Assembly (NCBI RefSeq): GCF_000935355.1
Contig: NZ_JXZC01000003.1
Coordinates: 423,126 to 487,125, forward strand
DNA length: 64,000 bases
Origin: Rossellomorea aquimaris
GTDB taxonomy: Bacteria > Bacillota > Bacilli > Bacillales > Bacillaceae_B
Direction: 5' to 3'
The translations under genes and the position numbers were made by a program. The notes under the pieces are model-generated. The model was not told the DNA's origin. It worked only from the letters and a program-made list of their open reading frames with translations, and did no database searches. Shown here piece after piece: positions 7,434 through 16,395 of the stretch. The stretch's first letter is position 1; every line of letters begins with the position of its first letter.

Positions 7434-7518
7434 ATTTCACAAATGAATAGGGGTAAAGGTCTTCTTGACCCGTCCATAAATAGCGTAACTTCAATTATGG
7501 ATGAAAGAAGGAACGCAT

Positions 7519-9444
7519 ATGTTGGAGCTTAAATTAAATGGCATCAAAAAATATATGGAAGCGACCCTGGTCGTGGAGGATGTATCGCTGGAAGTGTATG
7601 AAGGGGATAAGGTTGGAATCGTCGGGGCAAATGGAAGCGGTAAGAGCACAATCTTGAAACTGGTTGCAGGCATTGAGCCGATGAATTACTATCCTGGTTA
7701 CCCCCAGACATCGAGCTATGGATATGACGAAGGCCTTATTCATATGTCGAGGGGAGCGACCACTGCCTATCTAGAACAATCGCCCGCCTATCCGAAAGGG
7801 CTTAAAGTCATCGATGTATTGAATATGGCCTTTGAGGAGATCGACGCAATAGAGCACGAAATGCGTGAATTGGAAGAAGAGATGCAGGTCTTGCAGGGGA
7901 GGGATCTAGAGAAAGCACTGAATAAATATAGCGATCTGACTCAATTATTTGAAGTGAAGGGTGGATATGAACGGGACGAGAAAGTAAGCAAGGTGTGCAC
8001 GGGGCTAAAGCTCTCGGAGAGTTTTTTAGGAAGGGACTTTGATTTATTGAGCGGTGGGGAAAAGACGACCGTCGTCCTTGGGAAGCTATTGATTCATCAA
8101 CCCGATATCCTTCTATTGGATGAGCCGACCAATCATCTTGATATGGAATCCATCGAATGGCTGGAGGGCTATTTGAAGAGCTATAAAGGAATGGTCATCA
8201 TCGTGTCCCATGATCGCTACTTTCTGGATAACGTGGTGACTAAGATCGTGGAAATAGAGGATATGAGGTCGACTTCTTACAAGGGCAATTATTCTTCCTT
8301 CATTCATCAAAAGGAAGAAAATATGCGCATTCAATACGAGCATTTCAGGGAACAGCAAAAGAAGATCCACCGCATGGAAAAGACCGTGTTGAGTCTGCGT
8401 GACTGGGCGATGAAGGCTGATAATACCAAGTTCTTCAAAAGGGCTGCAAGTGTTCAAAAGAAGCTGGATAAAATGGATCGCATCGATAAGCCCCTATTTG
8501 AACGAAGGAATATGAGACTTGATGTGAGAGCTGCAGAGAGATCCGGGAATGAAACCATCAAGGCTGTGGGGCTTTCTAAACGATATGGTGATAAAATGAT
8601 TTTTAACAACACAGATGTCATGATTCATTTTGGTGAACGAGTAGGCATGCTGGGTCCGAATGGAAGCGGGAAAACTACTTTCTTAAAGATGCTTGTTGGG
8701 GAAGTGCGGCCGGATGAAGGAGTGTTAGAGTTTGGTGCAAATGTAAAGGCGGCCTATTTACCACAAAACATTGCTTTTCAAAATGAGGAAGTCACGGTGC
8801 TGGATTGCTTCAGAGAAGATATTTCCATACTTGAAGGAAAAGCCCGGGAATACCTGGCGAAGTTTATGTTTTACAAAGGCAGTGTCTTTAAAAAAGTGAA
8901 GCATCTTTCTGGCGGGGAGAGAATCAGGCTGAAGCTTGCCATGCTGTTATTTCAGGATATCAATTTACTGATACTTGATGAGCCGACGAATCATCTCGAT
9001 ATCGATTCAATCGAAACACTTGAGGAAGCCCTTGAAGACTTCGGAGGTACGATTTTCTTCATTTCCCACGATCGCTACTTTATCAACCGGATGGCTGAAA
9101 GGATCATTGCTGTAGAGAATCATTCCTTGAGGAGCTACCATGGGAATTACGATGAGTATAAACGTGAAAAAGAGAAGCAAAGCCAGGCAGATAGGAACGG
9201 AGCTGTCAGTGAAAGGATCAAGAAATCAATAGGGGAATCCAAGGTGATAAACCAGGAAGCAGTCCTTGCGAAAGTAGTGAAAAGAATCGAGAGTCTCGAA
9301 AAAGAAATTAAGGAGATCGACCTGGCAATGGCCGAGGGAATGGTCGATTATGATGCTCTTAATCAGCTGTATGGTCAGAAGCTTGACTACGTCAAAGAGC
9401 TGGATTCCGCGATGGAGCTATGGTTGCGTTATAGTGAGGGATAA
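7519..9444 (+). CDS. ABC-F ATPase, ribosome-protection type
   Basis: The protein has about 641 residues with two ABC domains and no membrane segments. Domain 1 has GANGSGKST and LSGGEKTTV with LLLDEPTNHLD. Domain 2 has GPNGSGKTT and LSGGERIRL with LILDEPTNHLD. The linker between them (about 255-345, rich in charged residues around FREQQKKIHRMEKTV) is where ABC-F proteins reach into the ribosomal P/E-site region, and the C-terminus is a charged coiled coil. ATG 7519 (MLELKLNGIKKYM) has AGAAGGA seven bases upstream and is preferred over ATG 7501. The attenuator leader suggests drug-inducible resistance to 50S-targeting antibiotics. The resistance spectrum cannot be told from sequence, and a housekeeping translation-factor role is the alternative. 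Confidence 0.82.
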   Translation: MLELKLNGIKKYMEATLVVEDVSLEVYEGDKVGIVGANGSGKSTILKLVAGIEPMNYYPGYPQTSSYGYDEGLIHMSRGATTAYLEQSPAYPKGLKVIDVLNMAFEEIDAIEHEMRELEEEMQVLQGRDLEKALNKYSDLTQLFEVKGGYERDEKVSKVCTGLKLSESFLGRDFDLLSGGEKTTVVLGKLLIHQPDILLLDEPTNHLDMESIEWLEGYLKSYKGMVIIVSHDRYFLDNVVTKIVEIEDMRSTSYKGNYSSFIHQKEENMRIQYEHFREQQKKIHRMEKTVLSLRDWAMKADNTKFFKRAASVQKKLDKMDRIDKPLFERRNMRLDVRAAERSGNETIKAVGLSKRYGDKMIFNNTDVMIHFGERVGMLGPNGSGKTTFLKMLVGEVRPDEGVLEFGANVKAAYLPQNIAFQNEEVTVLDCFREDISILEGKAREYLAKFMFYKGSVFKKVKHLSGGERIRLKLAMLLFQDINLLILDEPTNHLDIDSIETLEEALEDFGGTIFFISHDRYFINRMAERIIAVENHSLRSYHGNYDEYKREKEKQSQADRNGAVSERIKKSIGESKVINQEAVLAKVVKRIESLEKEIKEIDLAMAEGMVDYDALNQLYGQKLDYVKELDSAMELWLRYSEG

Positions 9445-9448
9445 TCTG

Positions 9449-9486
9449 GAGGGACGGACCTTTTGCATGCAAAAGGTCCGTCCCTC
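9449..9486. repeat. Dispersed hairpin repeat after the ABC-F gene
   Basis: This is a perfect 38-base palindrome, GAGGGACGGACCTTTTGCA joined to its own complement, starting five bases after the ABC-F stop. There is no T run, so any terminator role is weak. Confidence 0.9.
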
Positions 9487-9539
9487 TCCCTCATTAAGTG
9501 ATATAATGAGTGTCTGAAAAAATACTTGTAAAGGCGTAG

Positions 9540-10784
9540 ATGAAAATGAAATACATATGGAAGCAATATATGAAAGTACCATTTGTTTTGAAGATGTCTG
9601 TCGGTTTTCTACTTGGAATCATGGCTGGCCTGGTCTTCAAAGCAGATGCTGAGATCCTGAAGCCATTTGGAACCGTGCTCATTCATCTTCTTAGTTTGAT
9701 TGCGATTCCGGTTATATTCCTTACGGTGGTGCAGGCTGTGAACAAGATGAGTGTCACACAGCTCGGCAGGATGGGCTGGAAGCTGATTCTCTATTATACG
9801 GCCACGACGGCTGCGGCGGTGTTCATTGGGCTTGGGTTGGCCTTTTGGTTCAATCCAGGGATGAATTTAACGTTGCCTGACGCTCAAGTGGAAGAGCCGA
9901 ACACACCACATTTCTCGGATGTTTTACTTCAAATCATCCCTGATAATCTGTTTCAGGCTTTCGCAGGTGGAGACACGCTCGCGATCATGTTCCTTTCGGT
10001 GATTATGGGGATGGCGATTTCATGGATGAAGTTTTCTCCGGATAGTAAAACGAAGGAATACGGGAACCTTCTTGATAAGGTATTTGCCGCATTCAATGAA
10101 ATGTTCTACATCCTTTTAAAAGGGGTCCTTGCTTACGCGCCAATCGGTGTGTTCGCCATAAGCGCAGCCACTTTTGGGCAGCAGGGATGGGAAACGATGC
10201 AATCCCTTGCCAAGTTCGTAGGTGTCTTTTATGCAGGAATCATCTTGCTTTGGGTAGTGGTCTATGCAGGTTTCTTGAAGTGGTCGGGTCGACCGGTGCT
10301 CCATTTCTTTAAACAAACGAAAGAAGCTTATAGTACTGCCTTTTTCACCTCCAGCAGCATTGCGTCCCTGCCGGTTGCCATTCAATCGGCCAAGAAAGCT
10401 GGAATCTCTGAAAAGACGGCGAATTTTGCCCTTCCCCTCGGTGCCATCTTCAATTCAGATGGTGGAGCCTTAAGAATGGGAGTATCCATTGTATTTGCGG
10501 CAAACGTGACAAACTTACAGCTTTCGGTCACGGACCTCCTGATGATCGTTCTGGTAGGAACCCTTCTTTCGATTGGAACCTCGGGAGTCCCGGCAGCCGG
10601 ACTCGTCACCTTATCTGCTGTCCTGACAATGTTCGGCTTACCACTTGAGATTGTCGCACTCATTGCTGGTGTCGACGCCATCATAGGTATGGGGGGAACG
10701 GCTTCCAACGTGACCGGTGATATCGTCGGGGCTGCGGTTGTCGATGACCCGGGAGAAAGGAAAGAGGAATCTATAACTATATAA
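9540..10784 (+). CDS. Dicarboxylate/amino acid:cation symporter (DAACS)
   Basis: This 414-residue protein has eight membrane segments and two re-entrant loops, as in GltP/GltT/DctA. Family signatures are present: the serine-rich hairpin SSSIASLPVAIQSAKKAG, FALPLGAIFNSDGGALRMG, and the second hairpin GTSGVPAAGLV, with GVDAIIGMGGTASNVTGD in helix 8 holding the substrate-binding region. Family members import glutamate, aspartate, serine or C4 dicarboxylates with Na+ or H+. Position alone does not decide which. It starts at ATG 9540 with a weak AAAGGCG site; ATG 9546 is possible. It is flanked by two hairpin repeats and so is probably transcribed alone. Confidence 0.87.
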   Translation: MKMKYIWKQYMKVPFVLKMSVGFLLGIMAGLVFKADAEILKPFGTVLIHLLSLIAIPVIFLTVVQAVNKMSVTQLGRMGWKLILYYTATTAAAVFIGLGLAFWFNPGMNLTLPDAQVEEPNTPHFSDVLLQIIPDNLFQAFAGGDTLAIMFLSVIMGMAISWMKFSPDSKTKEYGNLLDKVFAAFNEMFYILLKGVLAYAPIGVFAISAATFGQQGWETMQSLAKFVGVFYAGIILLWVVVYAGFLKWSGRPVLHFFKQTKEAYSTAFFTSSSIASLPVAIQSAKKAGISEKTANFALPLGAIFNSDGGALRMGVSIVFAANVTNLQLSVTDLLMIVLVGTLLSIGTSGVPAAGLVTLSAVLTMFGLPLEIVALIAGVDAIIGMGGTASNVTGDIVGAAVVDDPGERKEESITI

Positions 10785-10797
10785 AACCTGCAAGAGA

Positions 10798-10847
10798 ATA
10801 GGGACGGACCTCCAGCTTTCTGTGGAAAGCGAGAGGTCCGTCCCTAT
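10798..10847. repeat. Dispersed hairpin repeat between convergent genes
   Basis: ATAGGGACGGACCTC pairs with GAGGTCCGTCCCTAT, with an inner GCTTTC/GAAAGC stem. It lies between the ends of the convergent symporter and LysR genes and may terminate both. Confidence 0.85.
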
Positions 10848-10851
10848 CTGC

Positions 10852-11691
10852 TTATGAAGAACTTCCGATTAGCTTTACCAATTCCCTGACAATAGATCCC
10901 GCCTCGCCATCTTCAGGATAAACAGAATAAAAAGGACGGTGGATGACATAAGGATCAATCGGGACGAGCATCCCTTGAAGCACTTCTTCTTTTACTATAG
11001 AGCTTGAAAGGAATGCGATACCGAGGCCCCTTACTGCGAGTTGCTTGATTAAGTAATGACTGCTTGCTTCAAGGATCTCTGTCGGCACGATTCGTTCGGA
11101 TCTCAGGAAATCGTCGGCATATTCCCTCGTTCCTGATCCGATTTCACGGAGGATAAGAGGAGAGGATTGCAGATTCATGCGGCTACTGGCGAAAAAACGC
11201 AGTTCATCATGACTGATCACTTCAAGTTGAAAGGGGGCAAGTCCCCGGGTTCCCTCCACAAGGGCAAGGTCGAGTTCTTTCTGATTCAGCGCCTCCACGA
11301 TTGTTTCGTGATTGTGGATCATCAGCTGAAGGCGGACGTGTGGGTAGAGGACCTTGATTTTCTTGACAAAGTCGGGAAGGAGTACATCACTGACGGTGTG
11401 AGTGGCTCCGATCCTTAATAGGATTTCCTCAGACTTTTGAGTAACCTGTTCCATCGTCCGCCACAACTCCAACATCTTCTTTCCTTGTTCAAACACTTGA
11501 GTTCCTGCAGGTGTTAACTGAAAAGCCTGATTGGTTGAGGATCTGTGGATGAGCTCAACTCCTAATGATTGTTCCAATTTTTTGATGTGGACGCTGACTG
11601 TCGGTTGGGACAGGTTCAGGAATTCACTTGTTTTCGTAAAATGCTGAAGCTGGGTAAGAGTGACAAACGTTCGAATCCAATCCAGTTGCAT
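10852..11691 (-). CDS. LysR-family transcriptional regulator
   Basis: The 279-residue protein has an N-terminal winged helix-turn-helix (about 1-60, HFTKTSEFLNLSQPTVSVHIKKLE) and a periplasmic-binding-like effector domain (about 90-279). It is divergent from a TauE/SafE permease gene with about 100 bases between the starts. LysR regulators commonly control the divergent neighbour from such a gap, so control of the sulfur-compound exporter is likely. CysL-like or YwfK-like sulfur regulators are the nearest functional idea, but the effector is not readable. The start ATG at 11691 gives the expected N-terminus for the family. Confidence 0.85.
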   Translation of the reverse strand: MQLDWIRTFVTLTQLQHFTKTSEFLNLSQPTVSVHIKKLEQSLGVELIHRSSTNQAFQLTPAGTQVFEQGKKMLELWRTMEQVTQKSEEILLRIGATHTVSDVLLPDFVKKIKVLYPHVRLQLMIHNHETIVEALNQKELDLALVEGTRGLAPFQLEVISHDELRFFASSRMNLQSSPLILREIGSGTREYADDFLRSERIVPTEILEASSHYLIKQLAVRGLGIAFLSSSIVKEEVLQGMLVPIDPYVIHRPFYSVYPEDGEAGSIVRELVKLIGSSS

Positions 11692-11794
11692 AGGGACCCT
11701 CCATTACAAAACGTAATCGCCTTCATTATTATTATTCATTTCTATTATAGCTTATCGAAAGATATAATGATAAACGAAGGAAGTGAACAACAAA

Positions 11795-12643
11795 ATGGAA
11801 TGGTTTTTATTTATGTCAGCTGGTGCATTCATCGGCATCCTTTCCGGTTTTTTTGGGATTGGAGGCGGGATTGTTCTTACACCAACTCTACTTGTACTTG
11901 GCTATGAACCGGGCCAGGCGATTATTCTTTCCTTAATGCTGACACTGGGATCGACAGTGACAGGCACAATATCTCACATTCGGTTAAAAAATGTAAATGG
12001 GAAATTAGCGGGGCTCCTCGGGGTATTCGGAATGATCGGATCAGTCATCACCGTGCCATTCGTGAAGTGGCTCGATGCGATGAATGGAGCTTCTACCGTG
12101 ATCTCCATCGTATATATAGGTATTCTCAGCTGGTTTTCATACCAGTTTTTAAGCAAACGACAAAAGGAAGCGGAAGCAAAAGGAACAATTGTGGCTCCCT
12201 TGATAGGCCTGTTCACTGGTGTCATTTCATCCCTTATGGGAGTCAGCGGTGGATTTGTCATGACCCCGCTCCTATCGAAATGGCTGAAGCTTGATGTTAC
12301 TAAAGCGATCGGAACCAGCATATCGGCCGCGTCCATCATCGTGTTATCCGGGATCGGCTCGTACTTGTATGCAGGGGAAGCCCTCGATTACCGACATGGA
12401 ATCATGCTGATCATCGGTGCCTTGATCGGTACCCCGATCGGCTCCATCCAGCTGAAACGATTTTCAAGTGTTACCGTCAAAAAGATGCTGGCTGTTTTGT
12501 ATATGGTGGTTGCGGTCAGCGTCATTTTCAATATGTTATCCATCTCTGCTGTTTCACTTGGACTGATCATGACATCAGTGCTGGTGTTTTTGGGGATAAT
12601 AATTTATTCGCAGCAGCAATCAAAGAGAGCAGAGAATTATTGA
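11795..12643 (+). CDS. TauE/SafE-family membrane permease
   Basis: The protein has about 282 residues with eight hydrophobic segments in two repeats. It carries the repeated family motif FFGIGGGIVLTPTLL (about 17-31) and MGVSGGFVMTPLLSKW. These proteins are proposed to export sulfite, sulfoacetate or related organosulfur anions. ATG 11795 is spaced better from GGAAGTG than the in-frame GTG at 11783. A TATAAT at 11763-11768 is a candidate -10 element. The divergent LysR gene is the probable regulator. A strong terminator follows at 12710. Confidence 0.82.
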   Translation: MEWFLFMSAGAFIGILSGFFGIGGGIVLTPTLLVLGYEPGQAIILSLMLTLGSTVTGTISHIRLKNVNGKLAGLLGVFGMIGSVITVPFVKWLDAMNGASTVISIVYIGILSWFSYQFLSKRQKEAEAKGTIVAPLIGLFTGVISSLMGVSGGFVMTPLLSKWLKLDVTKAIGTSISAASIIVLSGIGSYLYAGEALDYRHGIMLIIGALIGTPIGSIQLKRFSSVTVKKMLAVLYMVVAVSVIFNMLSISAVSLGLIMTSVLVFLGIIIYSQQQSKRAENY

Positions 12644-12709
12644 TTTGTTGATTGAAAGCTGAAAGTAGTAAAGCACGTTAGTAGGTCTGACGATGAGATG
12701 GGCAACACG

Positions 12710-12748
12710 AAAAAGAGGTCATTCGCATAGCGAGTGGCCTCTTTTTTT
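12710..12748 (+). terminator. Terminator of the TauE/SafE gene
   Basis: AAAAAGAGGTCATTCGC pairs with GCGAGTGGCCTCTTTTT over a short ATA loop, followed by a T run. Confidence 0.88.
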
Positions 12749-12786
12749 GTCGGGTTCGATAACGTATTTTACAATTGTTGGTATTT

Positions 12787-12903
12787 CGCCGGATTTTTTT
12801 CGGAAACGGCCGGTTTATCACAGGAAACGGCTGAATTAATCGTAATTTCGGCCGGATTTTCCTGAAAAACGGCTGGATTATTGCTCATATCGGCCGGATA
12901 ATC
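12787..12903. repeat. 21-bp periodic array, core CGGCYGGATTA
   Basis: Six copies of a core close to ACGGCCGGATTAT begin at 12787 (degenerate), 12807, 12828, 12849, 12870 and 12891. The spacing is 20, 21, 21, 21 and 21 bases, with unrelated AT-rich sequence between. The array occupies the 580-base gap between the TauE terminator and the amidase operon. No open frame runs through it. The rest of the gap to 13223 holds nothing I recognise except probable promoter sequence for the operon. Confidence 0.75.
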
Positions 12904-13223
12904 TTCTCCATTGAACGATTTCAGAGATAGACAGGCACCTAGTTACCAAGAACACGGCGAAAACCCCTGAGTCAATCGCTTCATTTTCAAAAACCTGGCA
13001 GGATTAAGTGAAAATGTTCTAGAAACTACTCTAAATAGGGAGTGGATGTAGAAAGGGGGAGAGTGTAGGTATTCTATGAATAAATTTTTCTGAAATTTCT
13101 TTCTTTTAGTCATTCTGTACGGATAATAAGATCTTTTATAGACAAAGTGTCTAATGAAAAACAAGCTTTTTCAAAATAAACTAACTATAAGTCTATAAAA
13201 ATATGTAAGCAAAGGATGATTCT

Positions 13224-14513
13224 ATGTCAATCAATCGAGAAAGATTAAAGCGTCATCTAGAGGAGTTAGCTGAAATCGGGAAAATCGGGGAGACAGGCGT
13301 TTGCCGCTTGGCCCATTCCAAGGAGGATCGCCATGCGGTGGAAGTGGTGAAAGGCTGGATGGAAGAAGCGGGTTTGACGACAAGGATTGACGGCTTTGGA
13401 AATTTGATTGGAAGGATAGAAGGTGCCGACAGGGATAAGCCGATCCTTATGCTCGGATCACATATTGATTCCCAGCCATATGGTGGGAGATTCGACGGGA
13501 CAGTCGGGTCACTTGGCGCGATCGAAGTGGTACACACAATGAAAGACAATGGACTCGAACCAAACCGTACCATTGAAGTGATTTGTTTTTCCGACGAGGA
13601 GGGCTGCCGGTTTAACAAGGGAGTATTTGGCGTCCGGGCTATTGCCGGGATGCTGGAGGAAGGCGAACTGGACCGTAAAGACAAGGAGGGCGTGACGAGA
13701 AGAGAGGCGTTGAAGGAATTCGGGGTAGAGCCGGATATAACCGCAAGTCCTGTTTATCAAAAAGGGGATATAGCAGCGTTTCTGGAGTTACATATAGAGC
13801 AGGGTCCAGTCCTCGAGGAGAAGGGAAAACCAGTCGGAATTGTATCCGGCATCTCCGGACCGATCTGGCTGACCGTCACACTCGAAGGATTCGCGGGTCA
13901 TGCCGGATCGGTGCCGATGACGATGAGGCAGGATGCACTTGTCGGTGCTTCGGAGATCAACAGGAAATTCGATGATCTCGTTAAAAAGGAAGGAACCGAA
14001 ACAACAGTAGGAACGGTAGGCAGCATGCAGGTGTTCCCGAACTCAAGGAATATCATTGCCGAAAAGGTAGAGTTCACCGTTGACCTTCGTGATATAGACG
14101 TTGAAGCCCGAACAAAACTTGAGGAAAAGCTCTATCAAATCATCGAAGAGACGGCAATCGGTTACAACCTTAAATATGAGATCAAAGAAGATACCCGGAG
14201 CGAGCCAAGATATTGTGCAGATTGGATAAAGAATATTATGAGGGAGGAAGATCAAAAGCTTGGGCTTGATTCACCAACCTTAATGAGCGGCCCTTTCCAT
14301 GATGCCTTGTTCATGTCCTATATCAGTGATTACGGAATGATCTTCGTCCGCTGTGAAAAAGGCATCAGCCACAATCCACTCGAGTTTGCCGAGATGGATG
14401 ACATTGAAAAAGGAGTTCAGCTCCTATACGCGACAGCATTGCGGATCTGTCAGGGACATGGGGACAGGCACCTTGTCCCAAAAGACGGCTCAGCAGCTGT
14501 TAATGAAAAGTAA
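13224..14513 (+). CDS. M20-family Zn amidase (hydantoinase/carbamoylase type)
   Basis: This 429-residue metallo-amidase shows metal-binding motifs GSHIDSQPYGGRFDG (His, Asp), CFSDEEGCRFN (Glu pair) and ELHIEQGPVLEE (His), with a later SGPFHDALFM (His). The dimerisation domain sits between about 210 and 330. It matches N-carbamoyl-L-amino-acid hydrolase/allantoate amidohydrolase enzymes, which split carbamoyl or ureido groups from amino acids. It is the first gene of an operon with an amidohydrolase and a symporter. The last 20 residues (GHGDRHLVPKDG onward) are encoded by a dispersed GGGACAGG repeat, so the natural C-terminus has probably been replaced. The start ATG has AAAGGAT upstream. The substrate is inferred only by family. 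Confidence 0.86.
   Translation: MSINRERLKRHLEELAEIGKIGETGVCRLAHSKEDRHAVEVVKGWMEEAGLTTRIDGFGNLIGRIEGADRDKPILMLGSHIDSQPYGGRFDGTVGSLGAIEVVHTMKDNGLEPNRTIEVICFSDEEGCRFNKGVFGVRAIAGMLEEGELDRKDKEGVTRREALKEFGVEPDITASPVYQKGDIAAFLELHIEQGPVLEEKGKPVGIVSGISGPIWLTVTLEGFAGHAGSVPMTMRQDALVGASEINRKFDDLVKKEGTETTVGTVGSMQVFPNSRNIIAEKVEFTVDLRDIDVEARTKLEEKLYQIIEETAIGYNLKYEIKEDTRSEPRYCADWIKNIMREEDQKLGLDSPTLMSGPFHDALFMSYISDYGMIFVRCEKGISHNPLEFAEMDDIEKGVQLLYATALRICQGHGDRHLVPKDGSAAVNEK
14453..14480. repeat. Dispersed repeat copy inside the amidase reading frame
   Basis: GGGACATGGGGACAGGCACC followed by TTGTCCCA lies within the last codons of the amidase gene. A second copy (14523-14550) lies just after the stop. Confidence 0.8.
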
Positions 14514-14522
14514 AAGAAGGCT

Positions 14523-14550
14523 GGGACGAGGGACCTGTCCCTTTGTCCCA
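14523..14550. repeat. Dispersed repeat copy between amidase and amidohydrolase genes
   Basis: GGGACGAGGGACCTGTCCCT then TTGTCCCA. It ends four bases before the GGGAGGTGAT ribosome site of the next gene, so the repeat forms the intercistronic spacer. Confidence 0.8.
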
Positions 14551-14566
14551 TTTGGGAGGTGATCGT

Positions 14567-16177
14567 TTGAGAGCGACAATGCTCTTTATAAACGGAGAAG
14601 TGGTTACCGTAAATTCTGAATTTTCCGTGAAAGAAGCGGTTGCCATTCAGGATAATAAAATACTCGCAGTCGGCACGAATGAAGAAGTTTTACGATATGC
14701 AGGTGAAGGAACGAAGATTGTGAACTTGGAGGGAAGAAGTCTCCTGCCCGGCTTTATTGACGCCCATGCCCACCTCGAACTTTACGGAACCAATAAGCTC
14801 GGGGTGAACGGTAAGGAGGCTGGGAGTATCAAAGACCTCCTCGGGATGTTGAAGGAGAAAGCACGATTGACTCCAAAGGGGGAATGGATACGGGGCTGGG
14901 GTTATAACCAAAACACCCTTAAAGAGGGAAGGCACATAACTCGGTGGGATCTAGATCAGGTTTCCACCGACCACCCGATCATTGTGGTTCGGACATGCGG
15001 GCACATATCCTGCGTGAATACGAAAGCGCTGGAGCTTGCAGGTATTCATTCTGAAACAAAAGACCCGAATGGAGGGAAATACGGTCGTGAAGACGGCGAA
15101 TTAACCGGACTGCTGTTAGAAGCCGCGCATATGAACATGTTTCTATTAGCCAATTATTCTGAAGAAGAAGTGCAGCAGGGGTTGTCCCTCGCTTCCCAGG
15201 ATTATTTGGAAAAAGGAATTACGAGTGTCCATGATGCAGGGGGATATGGGCCTGAACATATTCGGTTCCTTCAAAAAGCAGTAAGGTCAAAGAGAGTAAA
15301 GCAGAGGGTCTACGCACTTTACGGCTCGCTGCATGATTCGGTAGAAATGGTGGAGAAAGGCCTGGAAAGCGGAATAGGGACAGGCCTTGGGGATGAGTGG
15401 ATGAAAATCGGGCCTGCCAAAGTGTTTATCGATGGAAGCAGCAGTGGTCCGACAGCCAAGACGAGGGAGGCATACACAAGCAATCCGAATGACTCCGGCA
15501 TTTTATATATGAACCAGCAAGAATTAAATGAGTCCCTCGGAAAAGCCCATAAAGCGGGGTGGCAAATCACCGCCCACGCCATCGGTGACGAAGCGGTGGA
15601 AATGATGGTCAAAGCTGTCCGGACAGCTCTTGAACGTCACCCCCGTGGAAATCATCGTCACCGCATTGAACATTCCGGCATGACCCCATCGGATCTCATT
15701 CATCAAATAAAAGAGTTGGATATTGTTCCGATACCAAATCCAGCCTTCATTTATGAATTCGGCGACGGCTACGTGAAAGATTATGGAGAACGGGTCGGCA
15801 TCATGTTCCCCTTAAAGAGCTTTTCAGAAGCACAGATTCCTTTCGCCATCGGCTCTGACAGTCCGATCACCATAGTGGATCCGCTACACGGGATATATTC
15901 AGCTGTCACCCGCAGGAGTAAATCCGGTGATGTGATAGCGGACCGACAACGAATCACCATAGAGGAAGCGATTAAGGCCTATACATGGAACGGTGCATAT
16001 GCGAGCTTTGAAGAAACGATTAAAGGCAGCATTGAAGCCGGGAAGCTCGCCGACCTGGTTGTGTTGAATGAATCGATTCTACACTGTGAACCTGAAAGAT
16101 TACGAGAGTTAAAAGTAGAGTTAACGATCCTTGATGGGAAAGTGGAATATGCAGCAAAAAAGGAGGGTGTCTTATGA
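14567..16177 (+). CDS. YtcJ-type amidohydrolase (amidohydrolase family 3)
   Basis: The protein has about 536 residues. The metal-binding HxH of the amidohydrolase superfamily appears in LPGFIDAHAHLELYG. It also has VFIDGSSSGPTAKT, ITAHAIGDEAVEMM, RIEHSGMTP and AIGSDSPI, the further histidines and the aspartate of the TIM-barrel site, plus a C-terminal beta domain (ADLVVLNE). TTG 14567 has GGAGG seven bases upstream; ATG 14579 is less well placed. Family members hydrolyse C-N bonds in amides, ureas or N-formyl compounds. It lies between the carbamoylase and the symporter genes and its stop overlaps DUF3311 (ATGA), so it probably acts in the same degradation pathway. Confidence 0.85.
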   Translation: MRATMLFINGEVVTVNSEFSVKEAVAIQDNKILAVGTNEEVLRYAGEGTKIVNLEGRSLLPGFIDAHAHLELYGTNKLGVNGKEAGSIKDLLGMLKEKARLTPKGEWIRGWGYNQNTLKEGRHITRWDLDQVSTDHPIIVVRTCGHISCVNTKALELAGIHSETKDPNGGKYGREDGELTGLLLEAAHMNMFLLANYSEEEVQQGLSLASQDYLEKGITSVHDAGGYGPEHIRFLQKAVRSKRVKQRVYALYGSLHDSVEMVEKGLESGIGTGLGDEWMKIGPAKVFIDGSSSGPTAKTREAYTSNPNDSGILYMNQQELNESLGKAHKAGWQITAHAIGDEAVEMMVKAVRTALERHPRGNHRHRIEHSGMTPSDLIHQIKELDIVPIPNPAFIYEFGDGYVKDYGERVGIMFPLKSFSEAQIPFAIGSDSPITIVDPLHGIYSAVTRRSKSGDVIADRQRITIEEAIKAYTWNGAYASFEETIKGSIEAGKLADLVVLNESILHCEPERLRELKVELTILDGKVEYAAKKEGVL

Positions 16178-16395
16178 GTAAAAGTATGTTTACGAAGATT
16201 TATTGCATGTCTCTGATTTTACCGTTTCTTCTACTGATTTTCCCCTTGTTTTCAATTGGAAACAGGGCTACTCCGATTATCATGGGGATGCCGTTTTCGG
16301 TATTCTGGGTGATTTTATGGATCATCATTACCTTTTTGATCGTTCTTGTACTCTATCGAATCGATCCCGACAAAGATGAAGAGGAGGTCAATTAA
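16174..16395 (+). CDS. DUF3311 small membrane protein
   Basis: The 73-residue protein has two membrane helices (ILPFLLLIFPLF and FSVFWVILWIIITFLIVLVLY) joined by a short loop, and an acidic tail (DPDKDEEEVN). DUF3311 proteins are regularly encoded just before SSS-family symporters, as in the yhjC-yhjB pair of B. subtilis. Its start overlaps the previous stop and its end touches the next start, so it is translationally coupled on both sides. It is probably an accessory subunit of the symporter. Confidence 0.85.
   Translation: MSKSMFTKIYCMSLILPFLLLIFPLFSIGNRATPIIMGMPFSVFWVILWIIITFLIVLVLYRIDPDKDEEEVN

Noticed and set aside
12787..12903. CRISPR array
   Set aside because: The core is only about 12 bases, the spacers about 9 bases, and the whole unit 21 bases; no cas genes are present. 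The same holds for the arrays at 29757 and 32603.
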